NCBI GenBank assembly: GCA_002118135.1
Contig: BDIU01000092.1
Location: forward strand, 49,015-113,014
Length of the DNA stretch: 64,000 nt
Direction of reading: 5' to 3'
Source: Trebouxia sp. TZW2008
Lineage: Eukaryota; Chlorophyta; Trebouxiophyceae; Trebouxiales; Trebouxiaceae
The notes under the pieces are model-generated. The model saw nothing but the letters and a program-made list of their open reading frames with translations, searched no databases and was not told where the DNA came from. The translations under genes were made by a program, and so were the position numbers. Position 1 is the stretch's first letter; each line of letters starts with the position of its first letter. Positions 10,141 to 22,659 of the stretch are shown here, piece after piece.

Positions 10141-13100
10141 TCACACTGCATCTAGATTCTTCAGCTGAGTAATGTATTCTGTATGCAAAAGAATGTGCAT
10201 CACTCCATTTCGAGCAGAGGCTTGCATGCTTTTTGGAGACGTACAAAATTTGTTACATGAGCAATTTGATAGCTCTGTAACGCCCTGCGGTGAAGGCCTG
10301 CTAATAAGCAGCCCGGCTGTTTTGACGCTCAAAACCAGCCTGTACGACTAAAGCTTCGCTGTCCAGTCAGTACGACGTATCATGAACTCAGCACAGCATA
10401 GATAGTTGAATTTGGATGACGAATTTTGTCATGAGACTCAAACTCTGAGTCTGGAGTGTGAGGAAAAACCTCAGCGCATGCGCCTGTCAGACAGCTTCAA
10501 GTGCAGCGTTGTCGCAAAGCGCTGCACGTCATCTACACTGATCTGCACAGCACCAACCACAAGTTAGCTCTGGGTGTCAACTCCCAAAGATACATGACAA
10601 AATGCTGCATATTTTGCTGCATTGACCTCTGCTGGTGCTGAAGCTTGAAGACTTACTTCCGCATGAGGCTTATTTGCTTCAATTCTGCTTTGGCATGGTG
10701 CAAACAAACAAAATCATCAACTGTTGCACTTGGAATTGATGCAAGGCAACTGCTGCACTTGCGCTGCAAAGCACAGGCTATGCAATGACCTGTTAAGTGC
10801 ACAATTTTTGTATGTTTGGCACAGGACCAACAGCCATGTACTTGTCCAAACAGCCCCAATGCATTGCTTGAGGTTACAACTGTCAGAACAAGCCCATCAA
10901 CTTATGCTTTTGAGACAGAAGCCGCAGTGCTCTCGCATCCAAGTCATGCAGCAAAGTTTGACTGTGGATCAACACTTTCATCACATGTGACAAAGGCAAA
11001 TGGGTGGCACTCATGCACATGACCGAATAGTCTAAGCCGTTATGCTGAGTCTGAAGAGTGCAAGTATGAGGCACTCACCCGCATGACTGATGAGTCAAAG
11101 CCGTCATGCTGAACCTGTGCTTCAGTGTCATCAGCTGCCTCTCTGAAGGCTGTTCCAAAGGTATTGCCTCGCCAGCTGGAAGAAGAGGACTGTGCAGCAA
11201 CTCCTAGCACCAGACACATCTTCTCTGCATCACCGTTGCAGCCAAGTCAAGGGCTGTTACAATTGAACAGGTGATAGTGACAAGTAGTGATCGGAACATT
11301 ACACACTCTGGCACAGGTGCTAGGTGTGTGTGGCTCCAACCCTGTCCAGGTGTCTCAGGTGTCTCCAGGCACACAAGACTGGCATGGGTGTACAGGGCTG
11401 CAAAGGAACCCCCAGTACCAGAACAGATCTTCTCTGCATCACCATAACAATCAAGTCAAGGGGTTTCATGACAGTGACATCAACTCCACGTTCTAGCATA
11501 GGTCTTAGGTGTTTGCAACTCCAACCCAGTTTTATCAGTCAGGTGTCTTACAGAAAACAAGACAGGCATGGGTATACAAGGCCGCAAAGGAACCCCAGTA
11601 CAGGACACATCTTCTCTGCATGACCATAGCAGCCAAGTCACAATGCTAGCCCCAAGACAGCTGGAGAGTGGAATGAATTTCATCAGGACTTGCTTCATTG
11701 CAATCAATTCAGCTTGCTCAGGGCGAATGAGGAAGGCACAACATTGCAAGGGCTGCGCAGCTACACTCAGCAACAAACACATATTTGCTGCAACTTCGTT
11801 GCATTTCAGTCAGACTGCTAGCCCCAGAAAGCTGGAAAGTGGATTAGTTATCATCAGAATTACCAACATTGCAGTCAATTCAGCTCGCTGAGAGCAAATG
11901 AGGAAGGCACACATTTGCAAGGGCTGTACAGCCACGCTTAGCACCAGACACATCTATCGCCCATCACAGTAATTGCTCCTGATAAAGACGCCTGATATAA
12001 GGACATTTTCCATATAAGGACAAGGCAGTCGCAACTCAATCAATGCATTCTGGCTGCAGCAGAATCTCTGAGTAAGGACAATTCAGTATAAGGACAATTT
12101 TCTTGGTGACCAGCGCAGTCATTATAAAAAAAAGAGATATTGTACCGTTGCAGCCATGGCCCAATGTTGAGGGCAAGCAAGGCATACTCAGGTGTAAACA
12201 GCTGCCGCTTGTGCATACAGCAAGAGCACACTGGTCATGAGCAGGCATCCAAACATCAATATTCAACACACTCTCAAGCATTGCATGAAGTGCCAAAGCA
12301 ACAGTCAACACACTGTCATGCATTTCACAGAATGCCAGTGAGTTTGCAGCAGCCCTGAACAAAGATTGCACCTGCTGGGCGCTTTGTGATTGCAGTACAT
12401 CTCACATGCACGCATACTGAAGCAGTCGAGAAAGACCCAGCTAGGTCGTACACAAGCCCACTCAAATTGCTGTGCGTTGACAGCATAGGCAGCTACACAT
12501 GTCTCCTGAGCTGGGGCGCGGGGTGAGAGGGGAACAAAAGGTCAGGCATGAGATTGTCTGCAGACAACATCCACAGTTATGCACATAAGCATGATTGACG
12601 CAATATTTTATCTGGAGGGGGCCCCTTACCATGATTAGGCGGGCCGATCATGATGCAGTCTTTCTGAGCCCTGCCTTGTTTGTGACGGGCCTCCATCAGG
12701 AACCAGCCTAACTTGGCAAGGGCTGTGGGGTTAGTCAACATGTCCTGCACACATGGATCAGCTCAGCAATGAGCAAGCAAATCAAGGATTGTACAAGAGC
12801 GAGTGACGAGTGAATGCATAAGCTGACCAGCTAGGTATGTACTGCAGTCCTCAACAGTCCCCGTTCAGTCCTGATAGTCTGCTTTGGTAGTGATGCTTCT
12901 CATGCTATGTGGTCTTTTACACTGAAGAAACCCTCAGCTTCATGGACCTGTTAGCCTCATACCAAACAGACGTGTCATCCAAGACAAAGTCTCGCAAGGC
13001 CCAGCAGGCCCGGTGGGGTACATACTTGAGCAAAAAACTGTTTGCAACCACTCTGATAGTCTGCTTTGGCACTGATGCTTCTCAGGCTAAGTGGTTTTTG

Positions 13101-16100
13101 TGCTGAGGGCAACTCAGCTTCATGGACCTGTTAGCCTCATACCAAACAGACGTGTCATCCAAGACAAAGTCTCGCAAGGCCCAGCAGGCCCGGTGGGGTA
13201 CATACTTGAGCAAAAAACTGTTTGCGACCACTCTGATAGTCTGCTTTGGCACTGATGCTTCTCAGGCTAAGTGGTTTTTGTGCTGAGGGCAACTCAGCTT
13301 CATGGACCTGTTAGCCTCATACCAAACAGATGTGTCATCCAAGACAGAGTCTCGCAAGGCCCGGCAGGCCCAGCTAGGTACATACTCAGGCAAACAACTG
13401 TTGCCAACCAGTCTCACAGTCTGCGTTGGTACTGGTGCTTCTCATGCTATGCTGTTTTGGTACTCAAGGCAACTCAACTTGGGGGAACTATTGGCCTCAT
13501 TGCAAACAGATGTGTCATCCTCACCTGCAGACAGCTTTGGATCTACCCAACCCATTTCATCTACCAAGGCATAGACTGTTTGCAATCTAAATCGCAGGAC
13601 ATCAACATACAAACGTGCCATGCAAGACAGACTGTTGCAAGTTGCAGACCTTGTGGCTGATATCCTGCTGAGACAGATTCCACAGGTTGTACTTCTTCAT
13701 ATTTTGGGCGCCAAGAGCCCTAGCTATGATCAGCCCCCCCGCACTGCACACACACACACACATAATGTCAGTCATGCATGAGATTATTTTGCTGGCTCTG
13801 GTACAATAATTGTACTTCTTCATGTTATGGGCACCAAGAAGCCTAGCTATGATCAAGCCCCTCGCACTGCACACACACAAAATCTCAGTCTTGCATGAGA
13901 TTGTGCTGCCTCATGTGGTGGCAACAAGCGGTTCTGTTGTTGAGCAACGTTGGCTTCCAAGCTCCCTAGCCATGCTCAAGCCACCCGCATTGCAGACAAG
14001 TTCAAAGCCAGTCATGCAATAGTGTTTTTTGCTGGTGTTGGTGCAATCGTCGTTATCCTTTGCTTTGGCAAAGTGGCTGCCAAGACCCCTAGCGTTAATA
14101 AGGGGCCCCCGCCCTGCACACACAAGTATAGCTTCAGGCATGCAAGGGGATGTCCTGCTTTTGTGGGTGCAAACCTTGTCTTCTTGCTTCCGTAAGCTGA
14201 GGAAAATGGCTGCCAAGGCCCCTAGTCAAGCTCAAGCTCCCCGCACTGCAGTCATGCAGGGCATTTCCTGCTTGTTTTGAGGCAACAGTGACTTGATGTT
14301 TACATTGAGGGGAATAATTGTCAAGACCACGAGCCATGATCACTTCCGCAGCACTGCGGACAACTGCTGTGGTGTACATGACTCACAATGTGAGTGCATG
14401 CAGCTTGTGCTGGTGGGGCTTGTTGTGCCGGGATTATGAGCAGTCATAGCTATTCAACTTTTGGAGCTCTTGCCTTCACAGGTTTCACGCAGAACCAACG
14501 CCTGTCCACCCGTCCAAGAATTGCATGCTGGCAGATCTGTCTGTCATGTTAAGCAGTCTTCTGGTTCTTGTACAACTTAGCATGCGCTCTGGTGCCCGGA
14601 CAATGTTTGCCTTTGTGGTTTGCTCTTTTCAAGATGCCTTGTTGCAGTTTCTTAGAAAGCTCCAGGCCTTCTGCTCCAAACATAGGCAAGCTGAATGACG
14701 CACTGACACTATGCAACTGTATGCCTGGCATTCTAAATAGCCACGCAAAACAACTCATTGACTCAAGCAATCTGTCACAGTCCTAGCTGTTGTTTGCCTA
14801 CCTCAGAATGCCTTGTTGCAGTTTCTTGGAAAGCTCCAAGCCCTGCTTCAGCTCACTGCTGGCATGCTCCACTGACAATGCACTCCAAGCCCGCCTGCAG
14901 ATTGCATTGCCTTACAGCACGCTCAAGAGCAAGCAAGCATGGTCTTCAGCCGCTTTGTCTGCTTGCGTCAGAAAGCAAGCAGCATTGCGACATGCATAGC
15001 CTATGTCAACATTGGTCAAAAGTGCAACTTGCAGCAAAGTTACACTCGAGATCCTGGCTGTTGAGTTGGGAACCTGTGGTCATGCAGCATGACTTTGATG
15101 CCCAAGCATCAGCCCAAACATGGCATTTGTTCCTGGAACAGGCGCCAGCTGTTGATGCTTGCTGTACAGCATTGCCAATGTTCTCAGGGTTGCCAAAGAG
15201 CATCGTCAAAGCACATGACTGTGGATGGCAAAACCCACCAGAAGCGGTCTTTGGCATCATCATCAGCAGCTGCCTGCTTAGCTGTGGTCATGTCCAGAAG
15301 TGCAGTGACGGCAAGAACAGTGTCACTGGCAGTCTGCCTGCGCCACGCCCACACCAACTCAAAGCTCCTGTAAGCAGAACACATCTTCGCAGCATATCTT
15401 CAAGTTGGAAAACACATCCTCAGGTTTGGCTGAGGTACATGTCCAGCAATGCTGTGATAGCAAGAACAATGTCACTGGCAGTCTGCCGGCGCCATGCCCA
15501 CACCAGCTCAAAGCTCCTGCAAGCAGGAAACACCTATGTCAACATGTATGACCAGAGATCTGCAAACAGAACATACTCATATGAGCATGTATGAACAGAG
15601 ATCTTGTGCTGTACAGCAAGCCAGCAAGCAGAACATCCATGTGTGCTTCAGGTCGGCCCAGAGAGATCTTGAACACCACCATTTTGTCTGATTGTCAAAC
15701 TTCACACATCCTCATTGTGATACCCAAAAGAAGCTGGCCTGGCAGGTCCGGGCAGAGGCAATGCACAACAGCGCTTGTGCTGAGACCTGTAACCAAAAAT
15801 GTGGGAATCGCTGGTTTCAGAGCAGTATTGAGGCAGTGTGACAGGTTTTGTGATAGCTGTTGGCTTTCCTGAATTGAATATAAGACGTCCTTTCATGATG
15901 CTCAGAACAAGCCAGCCTGGCGAGACAAGACTTGTGCCACACACACCTAGCACTCTTGCTGGAAAGTGTAATCACTATCATAATTATTATTGTTGGCTGT
16001 CAGAGACGCTGTTGGGGCCCTATGAAAGGATGCTTCACTATCAACAGTGCTTGTTCACATCTGGCTGTTGCCTTGCAACACAAGCTATCTCTTGACTCGA

Positions 16101-17959
16101 ATGAATGTGGTAACCCCTCAACAGCTCCCTCTGGTTGCGCACACATTTACTGCTGTGTTGCAATCCAGAATAGCGAACGAATGAATCTGCTTCCCTTTTT
16201 AAAGTTGAAAGCTGCTAACTTGACTGGGTGAGTGACTGACTATTGTCAGATGCTTTGCAGGAGGTTGCAATCGCCAGCTGGCAAAGACCTGATCTCAAAT
16301 GTCTCTCACAATGTTGTCAATCACACTGTACAGCTCAATGCCAGATGCGTAAGACTCAAATCTTGTCTTGCCTTTGTTGTGGTGATGCGTATGCAAAAAT
16401 GGCAGTACAGATAAGCAACAACGCCAGTCAAAAGCAGGATCACTTCATTCTTGAGGGATATCTGAGTTTTGCATGCACAGCCCAAATGAACAGATAGCAA
16501 TCACAGTGGGCAAGGGCCTCAGACAAAAAAATTTGCCCTTTATTTTTGAGGGCTGCTTGAATTGACATTGGCGATGCATGAGAACAAACAGCTTTTGCAG
16601 TGCGTCAGGGCCTCAAACAAAAGCAGGCGCAAGTTGTTCCTGGTAATCACCGGAATCTGACATGTATGATGCACATGACCGTATAGCAATCACCATTAGC
16701 AAAGGCCTCAGACAAACACAAGGACAATGTGTTCCTGAAGATCACCTGAAGTTGATGTCCACAAGCTGGTAGTCATGAGCATGCTCCTGTAACTTGCCGG
16801 ACAGCAGCCTTTGGTACCTAGGGTCCATGGCAGCTGCAAATCAACAAAACAGATGGTTATGGGCTTGCTACGCAACCCTGCAGGGTTTTGCTGGCACATG
16901 AATAAGCTGCAATGCTGTAATTTGCCGGCCAGCAGCCTTTGGTACCCAGTGTCCATGGAAGCTGCAAATCAACAAAACAGATGGTTATGGGCTTGCTATG
17001 CAACCCTGTAGGGTTTTGCTGGCACAGGACAATGATGTGCTGACTAGGGCATGCAGCACATGTTGATGCACCAGTGAACATGTAAGAGCATGCACGTGAT
17101 CTGTTGCTGCAGCACTGAGATTCTGGTACACTTCAGTGCATCAGATAAAATGCATGAGATGTGGTATGAATCAGTGCATGAGAAGGCAACTGTCAGCTTT
17201 GTAAAGCCCTGACAAGAAATGCACAATGTAGAAGGGACAGGAATTCAGAAGAATATTTGGCAAATGTGGGAGAAAAACACCAATGACCCACTTGCAGTTG
17301 AACATGGCCATCAGAGGACGGATGTTGTTTTGCTACACTAGACTGGCAAGCATCACAGAGCAACAGAAGCAATGTCATCACGGTGAAGAGGGCGCACTCC
17401 ATTTCTGGCGGAATTGGGTAGAAGGAAAGCCCATTTTGACCAGCATTTCTTGTAGCAGTCGACGTCCCTTATCATGCCAGGTTTGCAGCCTGACTGCTAC
17501 GTAGGGCGCATGCAGCATGGCCTCGTACAAGCTCCAGTGACGCAGCAGCGGGAACCGATACTCATCAATTGGACTGCATCACGCAGGCATTGTCAGAAGA
17601 CTCGAGCAATTGTCATCAGGTGGAGTTCACAACAGCAGCATTGTCAGCGTTGCATGAGACAGTAGGGTTGTACTGCAGCCTGACTGTCCCACGTAGTGCA
17701 TTCAACATGGCCTGGTACAAGCTTCTGCTGCTGCTACTGGAGATGCTGCTGCTGAAGTTGCTGCTGTGGAAGATGCTGCTGCTGAAATTGCTGCTCTTGT
17801 TACTGCTGCTGCAGCTATTGTTACTGTTGCTGCTGTGGTGACTGCTATTGGTCTTGCTGCTGCTGCTGATACTGTTCCAGCTGCTTTTGTTGTTTTTGCT
17901 GCTGCTGCTGCTGCTGTTATTGTTGCCGCTGTTGTTGTTGTTGCTGCTGTTGTCACTGC

Positions 17960-17994
<35 letters not shown>

Positions 17995-20900
17995 TTGCTG
18001 CTGCAGCAGCTGTTATCACTGCTGCTGCAGCTGTTGTTGTTGCTGCTGCTGCAGCTGTTATCACTGCTGCTGCAGCTGTTGTTGTTGCTGCTGCTGCTGA
18101 TATTGCATTGAGGCAAGCAAGTGCTCAAGCACTGAATGCTTGTGCGAGGCGCCCACCTGATCTTGCCATACGGGGTTTGCTGACGGTAGTAGTGGTGGGA
18201 GTACCATCACCACATTGCTGCTGTTGATGGTCTGTTACAAGCGCTCAAGCATAGAACAGCTTGTGCGCGGTCTCCAGCCAATCTTGCCATACAAGGGTTT
18301 GCAAGCAGTGGTTGTGATAATGATGTCATCATTGCCAGGCTGTTGCTGCTGCGGAGATCATGTCAAAGCAAGCAAGGGCACAGAAAGTTTGCATAGGACC
18401 CTTACCTAATTTTGCCATACAGGGGCTTGCTGACTGCAGAAGTAGTGGATATGTTATCAATTTTGCTCACTTCTTCAAGGTTTGCTACTAATCAAGCTGG
18501 TGGCAATGTCATCATCGCCGTTGCTGTTGCTGCTCTTGACACTATCCTAAGGCAAACAACTTGCTTGGGCAGAGAAAGGTTTGGATAGGACTCTAACCTG
18601 ATCTTGCCATACAGGGGCTTGCTGACAGTGGTTGTGGTTGGGATGTCATCATCTCCTGGTCTGGGCACCACAACTTCAGTGTACTGGTCGCCCACATTGG
18701 CATCCCTCACCTGCAAGTCCATCAGGGGCAGATGCTGAGCACGTGGCTGTAGCCTCAACTCGAATGCAACATCTACAGCTAGCATTGTGACAACTGATCA
18801 ACTGAAACAAGCATAGCGGCTTTCATGCTTGCAAGGCACCAATCAACAAGATTTGTTGTGAGAAGCTGTACTGTGAAGCAAAAAACAATCACTTGCTGGC
18901 ATGCTCAATATGTCAGATGGATGATCAAGTTTTGACTTGCTTCTGTCGCTGCAAGTTGATGTTGCTGCATACAATGCAGGATGTGTTACAATGCATGGGC
19001 CTGGATCAAGTCACAGCGATGCAGCTTGCTCATGCTGAAGCACAAATGACAGCTGCTCTGTGCTGTGTGGCAAGTCATGCTTTAGAGCTTGCAGAAAGGA
19101 ACAGCATAAGGCAAAACGCAGATGCAGAAGCTCACCGCATCCTCCATATCAGCTAGCCACATGCTGTACAGCTCATGCGGTATTCGCTGGTGTATCAAAT
19201 GGTCTGTCAGCGCCAGAATGGACAGCCTACACAGAGGAACAAAGTATGGTTTCCATGCTTCGGCCAGCCAACAAGGCTGATTGCAAGTCACACAGACACT
19301 ACCACAAACTACAACTACAAAGTGCTATGCCACTTGCTTTGCACACCAAGTGAAGTTTGATACTCAGTAATTTCTTTTGGTGAGAACACTCAAGGTAGGG
19401 ACAATCTCAATGTAGGTACAGCACAATTGGGAGTCAATCACTGCACGCTGACTGCAGTGGTACTCCAGAGGAAGGGCAAATCAACGTAAGGACAAGTTTC
19501 TTTGGAACCAAAGTAGTCATTCAAAAGTGCTGTCACAATACATGTCCACTACATATGCGCATTGAATTCTGGAAGCAGCATGTGACTTGCCGTCAAGATT
19601 CAGGTGGATTGAAAGCAAGCTTAGTAACAGCCAGTCTAGTAAAAACAGACAGTTGGTCATATGTTTCATGAGAATGAGGCCTTTCTTCCTTATTATCTTA
19701 GGAAAAGGATTGGGTACGGTGAGTTGAAAGGAAGCTGTCTGCAACTGCATGCCTTGCAAAGTCGAGGCTTCACAAGTCTTCACTTTCTGTATCTGCAGTT
19801 GGGCCACACACCGTGGCAGTGGGCCACGGTGTGTGGCCCAACCGTCATTGCTTGGCCTTGTCTCTTGACAAAATGAACGCAGCAGCCACGTGCATAATTG
19901 TGCTCTACCAAGAAGATGCTTGATGTCCAGCCGCAGAACGCCAGCTAGCTTGTGCAGCTTTTGTGTGTCAGGCTAGCCCGCCAATAGTACTGCATGCATT
20001 CAAACGAACAGCCCTGCAGCATCAATATGATGCATGCACCACTCAGCTTCAATCATGACGCTCACCAAAGAATGTGATTGTCCTCTGATCAGAGAGGTCG
20101 GCTAGCTTGTACTGCATGCATGTGGAAAGCTGCCCTGTTGTCAGCCCTTTCTGGCACTACTCCATTCACTAACAACGCTTACCAAAGCAAATGGTTGTCT
20201 TCCAGCCGTAGAGCGTCAGCTAGCTTGTACAGCATGCATGTGGCAGGCTGCCCTGTTGTGAGCCCTTTCTGGTAGTATTCCTTGCGCTTTCGCCGTCTTT
20301 CCCGCCGCTGCTTGGCGCGCTCCTGCCTGTCATCTTGGCGGGAAACTCCCGCATGTGAGCTGTCAGGTGAGACCCTTTGCCTGCATTAGGTAAGGCATGC
20401 TGAGTCATGCTTGTATGTTGACTGCTGCTATCAACATACTTATGTTTGCCTAATTATCTGGCATGAGCTGCATGTTCCTGCTGAGTAGGCTGCATGTTTG
20501 GCTTTCATTTCCTACAAGGTGGCTGGCTGCTCAGGGCAAGATTGAAGCTGATGCATGCACCTAGTCCCTACAGGGTACTGGATGCTGAGGCGCAGTATTG
20601 CCATGAATGGCAACGTGACATGATAGGGCTCTTTGCGTCAGTGCTGGCTGTATATTGGATTTCAACAGCTCAGCGTAGAATGATGTAGAGAAAAATCTCT
20701 CCTGGATTGATTTTGCCCTCATTTGCCTTGCTCAGCAGACGTTGACAATAAGGTATTGGTAGCAGAGCATGATCATCGCCGTAGGTCAGCTGAAGTGGTT
20801 CAGCATGTGAACAGACAAGATTGCTCAAAGACAGTCGCTTGGTGACCATTCGTACCTAGCAAGCCCTTTGAGCCCAACTAGCATGCGTTTTTTATGCATG

Positions 20901-22659
20901 TATGTATAGATCAGCGTCTAATGCGCAAAGCTGCGACGATTGATGGCTATCTGATGCCTTTGCTGTGCTCAAGTGACTGAAAGTGAGTGAAAGAAGATCA
21001 TACTGACCTTCTGTTTGGGGGGCCTGAGTCATTTTCTGCGTCCTCATCAAACTCCTGCTCCTCCTCATCTGAACCTGAAGGCATGAGTCACTCATGCAAG
21101 ACCTTCTGTGAGATGTGCTGGGTGCCAAAGATCTGATATGACGCAGTACTCAGTTACACAGGCACTACATTGTGCCTAAAGAAGGTTGACCCCTGGTCAG
21201 CTTGTAGTGCTTGCAGGACGCCTTGACAGCAGCTTGGGAGGGCGAATGCAAACCCTAGCGTGCAGCGTTGCATTCCAGCTATCAACCACACTTTGGCCAA
21301 TTAGTGCAGACCCTACAGCAGGGCAGGCAATTTGGTTTGTTGACCGAACAATGCAAATGATCAGCATGAGAACCAGCAGTGACTGCTCTGCCTGACTACT
21401 TTCTGATGACACAGGCAATTCTTGTTAGCCATACTGTGGCTTACCTGCGTATATGTCTGGCTCAGGGACGTCATCACATGACCCATCTGAGGGATTGCAG
21501 AATGCCAAGATGGCCCTATCGTTTGGGTCATTCAGGTTGTGGTGAAACGGCCTGTGGCTGTCAATGACAATCACTCGGACAGACTCCTGGAGGCCCAGCA
21601 ATTTGGCTACATCCTCTGTGGCCCCACAATTGATCAGAATTAGTGTCTGCAAGTCCTGCAGCATTGTGAAACAGCCTTGTAGTACTCTGAAGTATATGAT
21701 TTTGCTCTCTGTGTGTAATTAGCTGATCAACGCTGCTTCTGTATGCCCCTTGCAGGGTGATAATACCTTACGTTCAAACATGAAATGAAAGTGATGATGT
21801 CTTGCTGTAGTGCAGAATAGCCAGTCAGTGCACACAAGTCCTCTGGCAGGTGCAAAAACTGCTCAGCGTCTGCAGTTCGTGTGTCAATGCAGAAAAGGTG
21901 CTTCAAAATGTGCAAGTTCTGTGGCAACGCAGAACAGCTGTTTACGTCTACAAGCCCATGGTATTGCCAAAGACCTGACAGACCTCTGCAAGACTGGAGA
22001 AGTTGAAGAGCTTCAATGCTTGCTAGTCTTTTGGTGACAGTCAGTCAGTAGAAGCATGTCATGTGTTGGTTGTTGCAGAAGCACATCTGGTTTAAGTGCC
22101 AGCAGCTATACGTCATGCTTGAACAGAGCGCATGTGCCCTTTCAGATTCTGCTTGATGTTGATTCACTGTTTTCAAAAATATGGTCAAGACCCACTTGCT
22201 GTAAGGTAGCTTGGTTTGACGGTTTGACCAAATGAGCACAAAAGCATGCTCAGAGCACTTCAGCCTAGCATGTTGCATGCGAGACTTGTGCTGTGCACTT
22301 GGTGACGAGTGCGACATGCACATTGTGGTGTAGCAGTGCACTCGCCTCTGCGTCTTGCAGCACTTCTTGGCAAAGCCTCTGCACCTCGGAGTAGCAGGAC
22401 ACGGGGTACAGAGCAAACTGGACGCTATCTCGGTGGAAGATGCTCTACACACAGGCAAGAGTGGGTGACCAACTTGCTGAAGCCAGCGCGCAGCATTGCA
22501 ATGGAACAGCTGTGGTCAGACCTGCAATGTCTTGGTGGCACAGACAGAGTCACAGGAGTCTATGGCCACAAACACAAGCACTTTTCTCTCCTGACTGTTG
22601 TAGAAGTCTGCTTTGATGCTATCATATACTTGTTGATACTGCTCTGGAACCACCAACAT
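10141..22659 (-). CDS. CDC45: Replication initiation factor CDC45 (many exons, 3' end uncertain)
   Basis: CDC45 is the DHH-superfamily subunit of the CMG replicative helicase. Exons seen on the minus strand: 22522-22659 (ATG, MLVVPEQYQQVYDSIKADF; ERKVLVFVAIDSCDSVCATK), about 22340-22444 (VQFALYPVSCYSEVQRL), 21445-21655 (LILINCGATEDV; VIDSHRPFHHNLND), about 21003-21080 (acidic DEEEQEFDEDAEND), about 20182-20345 (RRERRRKRKEYYQKG), 19136-19226 (LSILALTDHLIHQR), about 18600-18790, about 17394-17575 (LLRHWSLYEAMLHAPYVAVR), about 16746-16834, about 15262-15362, about 14863-14960 (GLELSKKLQQGILR), about 12640-12745 (ALAKLGWFLMEARHKQG) and about 12240-12365 (FRAAANSL). Order and motifs match plant and animal CDC45. 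A possible last exon ends at 10141 (GVMHILLHTEYITQLKNLD). Some exons (12.9-14.4 kb) exist as repeats, and I cannot say which copy is used. Introns are crowded with exon-edge copies. Confidence 0.85.
11150..11960. repeat. Degenerate tandem array, about 170-215 bp units, 5 copies
   Basis: Blocks of the form ACACATCTTCTCTGCATCACC followed by a CAGCCAAGTCA-like sequence recur near 11215, 11430, 11605, 11778 and 11950 with decreasing similarity. Each is preceded by a GCAAGGGCTG or GCAAAGGAACCCC block. The array lies in the presumed last CDC45 intron. Confidence 0.75.
11967..12123. mobile_element. MITE-like dispersed repeat, copy 1
   Basis: The element begins CAGTAATTG and ends near GCGCAGTCATTATA. 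Inside are several ATAAGGACA motifs and a core CAATCAATGCATTCTGGCTG that is shared with copies near 19365, 43372 and 63215. It has no coding capacity. Assignment to a TA-target Tc1/mariner-type MITE rests mainly on the copy at 63215. Confidence 0.65.
12880..13565. repeat. 180 bp tandem repeat, about 4 copies, two nearly identical
   Basis: The block CTTCATGGACCTGTTAGCCT recurs at 12939, 13119 and 13299, and in decayed form at 13479: exact 180 bp spacing. Copies two and three differ at only a few bases, so the last duplication is recent. On the minus strand each unit encodes CWALRDFVLDDTS, which fits the CDC45 segment just before the NPTALAKLGWFLM exon, so the array is probably copies of a CDC45 exon with flanks. 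The unit actually spliced is not resolved. Confidence 0.85.
13690..14375 (-). repeat. Six decayed copies of a probable CDC45 exon segment
   Basis: Minus-strand sequence encoding variants of CSAGSLSLTRGLGSHF (also CSARGLIIARLLGAHN, CNAGGLSMARELGSQR) recurs near 13720, 13845, 13970, 14100, 14225 and 14340. Spacing is about 115-130 bp. The most CDC45-like copy is near 14225. A short CA run lies at about 13747-13762. Confidence 0.7.
14560..14745 (-). repeat. Copy of the 3' end of CDC45 exon 14863-14960
   Basis: The minus strand repeats the coding sense of GLELSKKLQQGIL at about 14635-14675, about 200 bp downstream (in gene direction) of the intact exon, then diverges. Confidence 0.8.
15425..15525 (-). 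repeat. Copy of the 5' end of CDC45 exon 15262-15362
   Basis: The segment encoding SFELVWAWRRQTASD recurs, preceded by a CTGCAGG-like acceptor region, upstream in gene direction of the intact exon. The copy then runs into unrelated intron sequence. Confidence 0.85.
16500..16990 (-). repeat. Copies flanking CDC45 exon 16746-16834
   Basis: Upstream (16915-16990) is a copy of the exon start, including TTGATTTGCAG and MDTGYQRLLAGKLQ. Downstream, at about 16500-16725, the block GGCCTCARACAAA...GTTCCTG near the donor recurs two to three times. The intact exon encodes MDPRYQRLLSGKLQ. Confidence 0.8.
17640..17730 (-). repeat. Decayed copy of the 5' part of CDC45 exon 17394-17575
   Basis: The minus strand encodes LYQAMLNALRGTVRLQ, mirroring LYEAMLHAPYVAVRLQ of the intact exon. 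The copy abuts the triplet tract and lies upstream in gene direction. Confidence 0.85.
17726..18110. repeat. Imperfect (CTG/TTG)n triplet tract, about 380 bp
   Basis: Almost every triplet is CTG, TTG or a one-base variant on the plus strand (CAG/CAA on the CDC45 sense strand). The tract yields long low-complexity frames in all phases (Leu, Ala/Val, Asn/Ser), none a gene. It lies inside a CDC45 intron. Confidence 0.95.
18150..18480 (-). repeat. Three decayed copies of the 3' end of CDC45 exon 18600-18790
   Basis: The block GATCTTGCCATACAGGGGCT and the following 40-60 bp recur near 18160, 18280 and 18405, after the intact copy near 18600 in gene direction. The intact copy encodes TVSKPLYGKI before the donor GGTTAG. 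Confidence 0.9.
19365..19530. mobile_element. MITE-like dispersed repeat, copy 2
   Basis: The element starts TACTCAGTAATTTCTTTTGG. It shares GCACAATTGGGAGTCAATCA exactly with copy 3 (reverse orientation) and the CTGACTGCAG core with the others. A GTAAGGACAAGTTTC block follows. It is noncoding and inside a CDC45 intron. Confidence 0.7.
19798..19842. repeat. Perfect 19 bp inverted repeat with 7 nt loop
   Basis: The arm GTTGGGCCACACACCGTGG (19798-19816) is followed by a loop CAGTGGG and by the exact reverse complement at 19824-19842. There is no T-run, so it is not a bacterial-type terminator. Confidence 0.95.
19900..20160 (-). repeat. Two decayed copies of the 3' end of CDC45 exon 20182-20345
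   Basis: Copies of the block GTCAGCTAGCTTGTACAGCA (coding LYKLADALRLED in the intact exon) with an ACCAAAG/CTTACC donor region recur near 20070-20155 and 19905-19985. They are downstream of the exon in gene direction. Confidence 0.88.

Noticed and set aside
12880..13565. CRISPR-like regular spacing
   Set aside because: The whole 180 bp unit is repeated, with no short repeat plus unique spacer pattern.
14758..15594. 278-codon plus-strand open frame
   Set aside because: It overlaps CDC45 exons on the opposite strand and mirrors their duplicated segments.
17616..18227. Long open frames in all phases (Asn/Ser, Leu, Ala/Val rich, up to about 170 codons)
   Set aside because: They are translations of the triplet tract and have no non-repetitive sequence.
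19798..19842. Rho-independent terminator
   Set aside because: Perfect stem but no T-run, and the window is eukaryotic and the hairpin is intronic.
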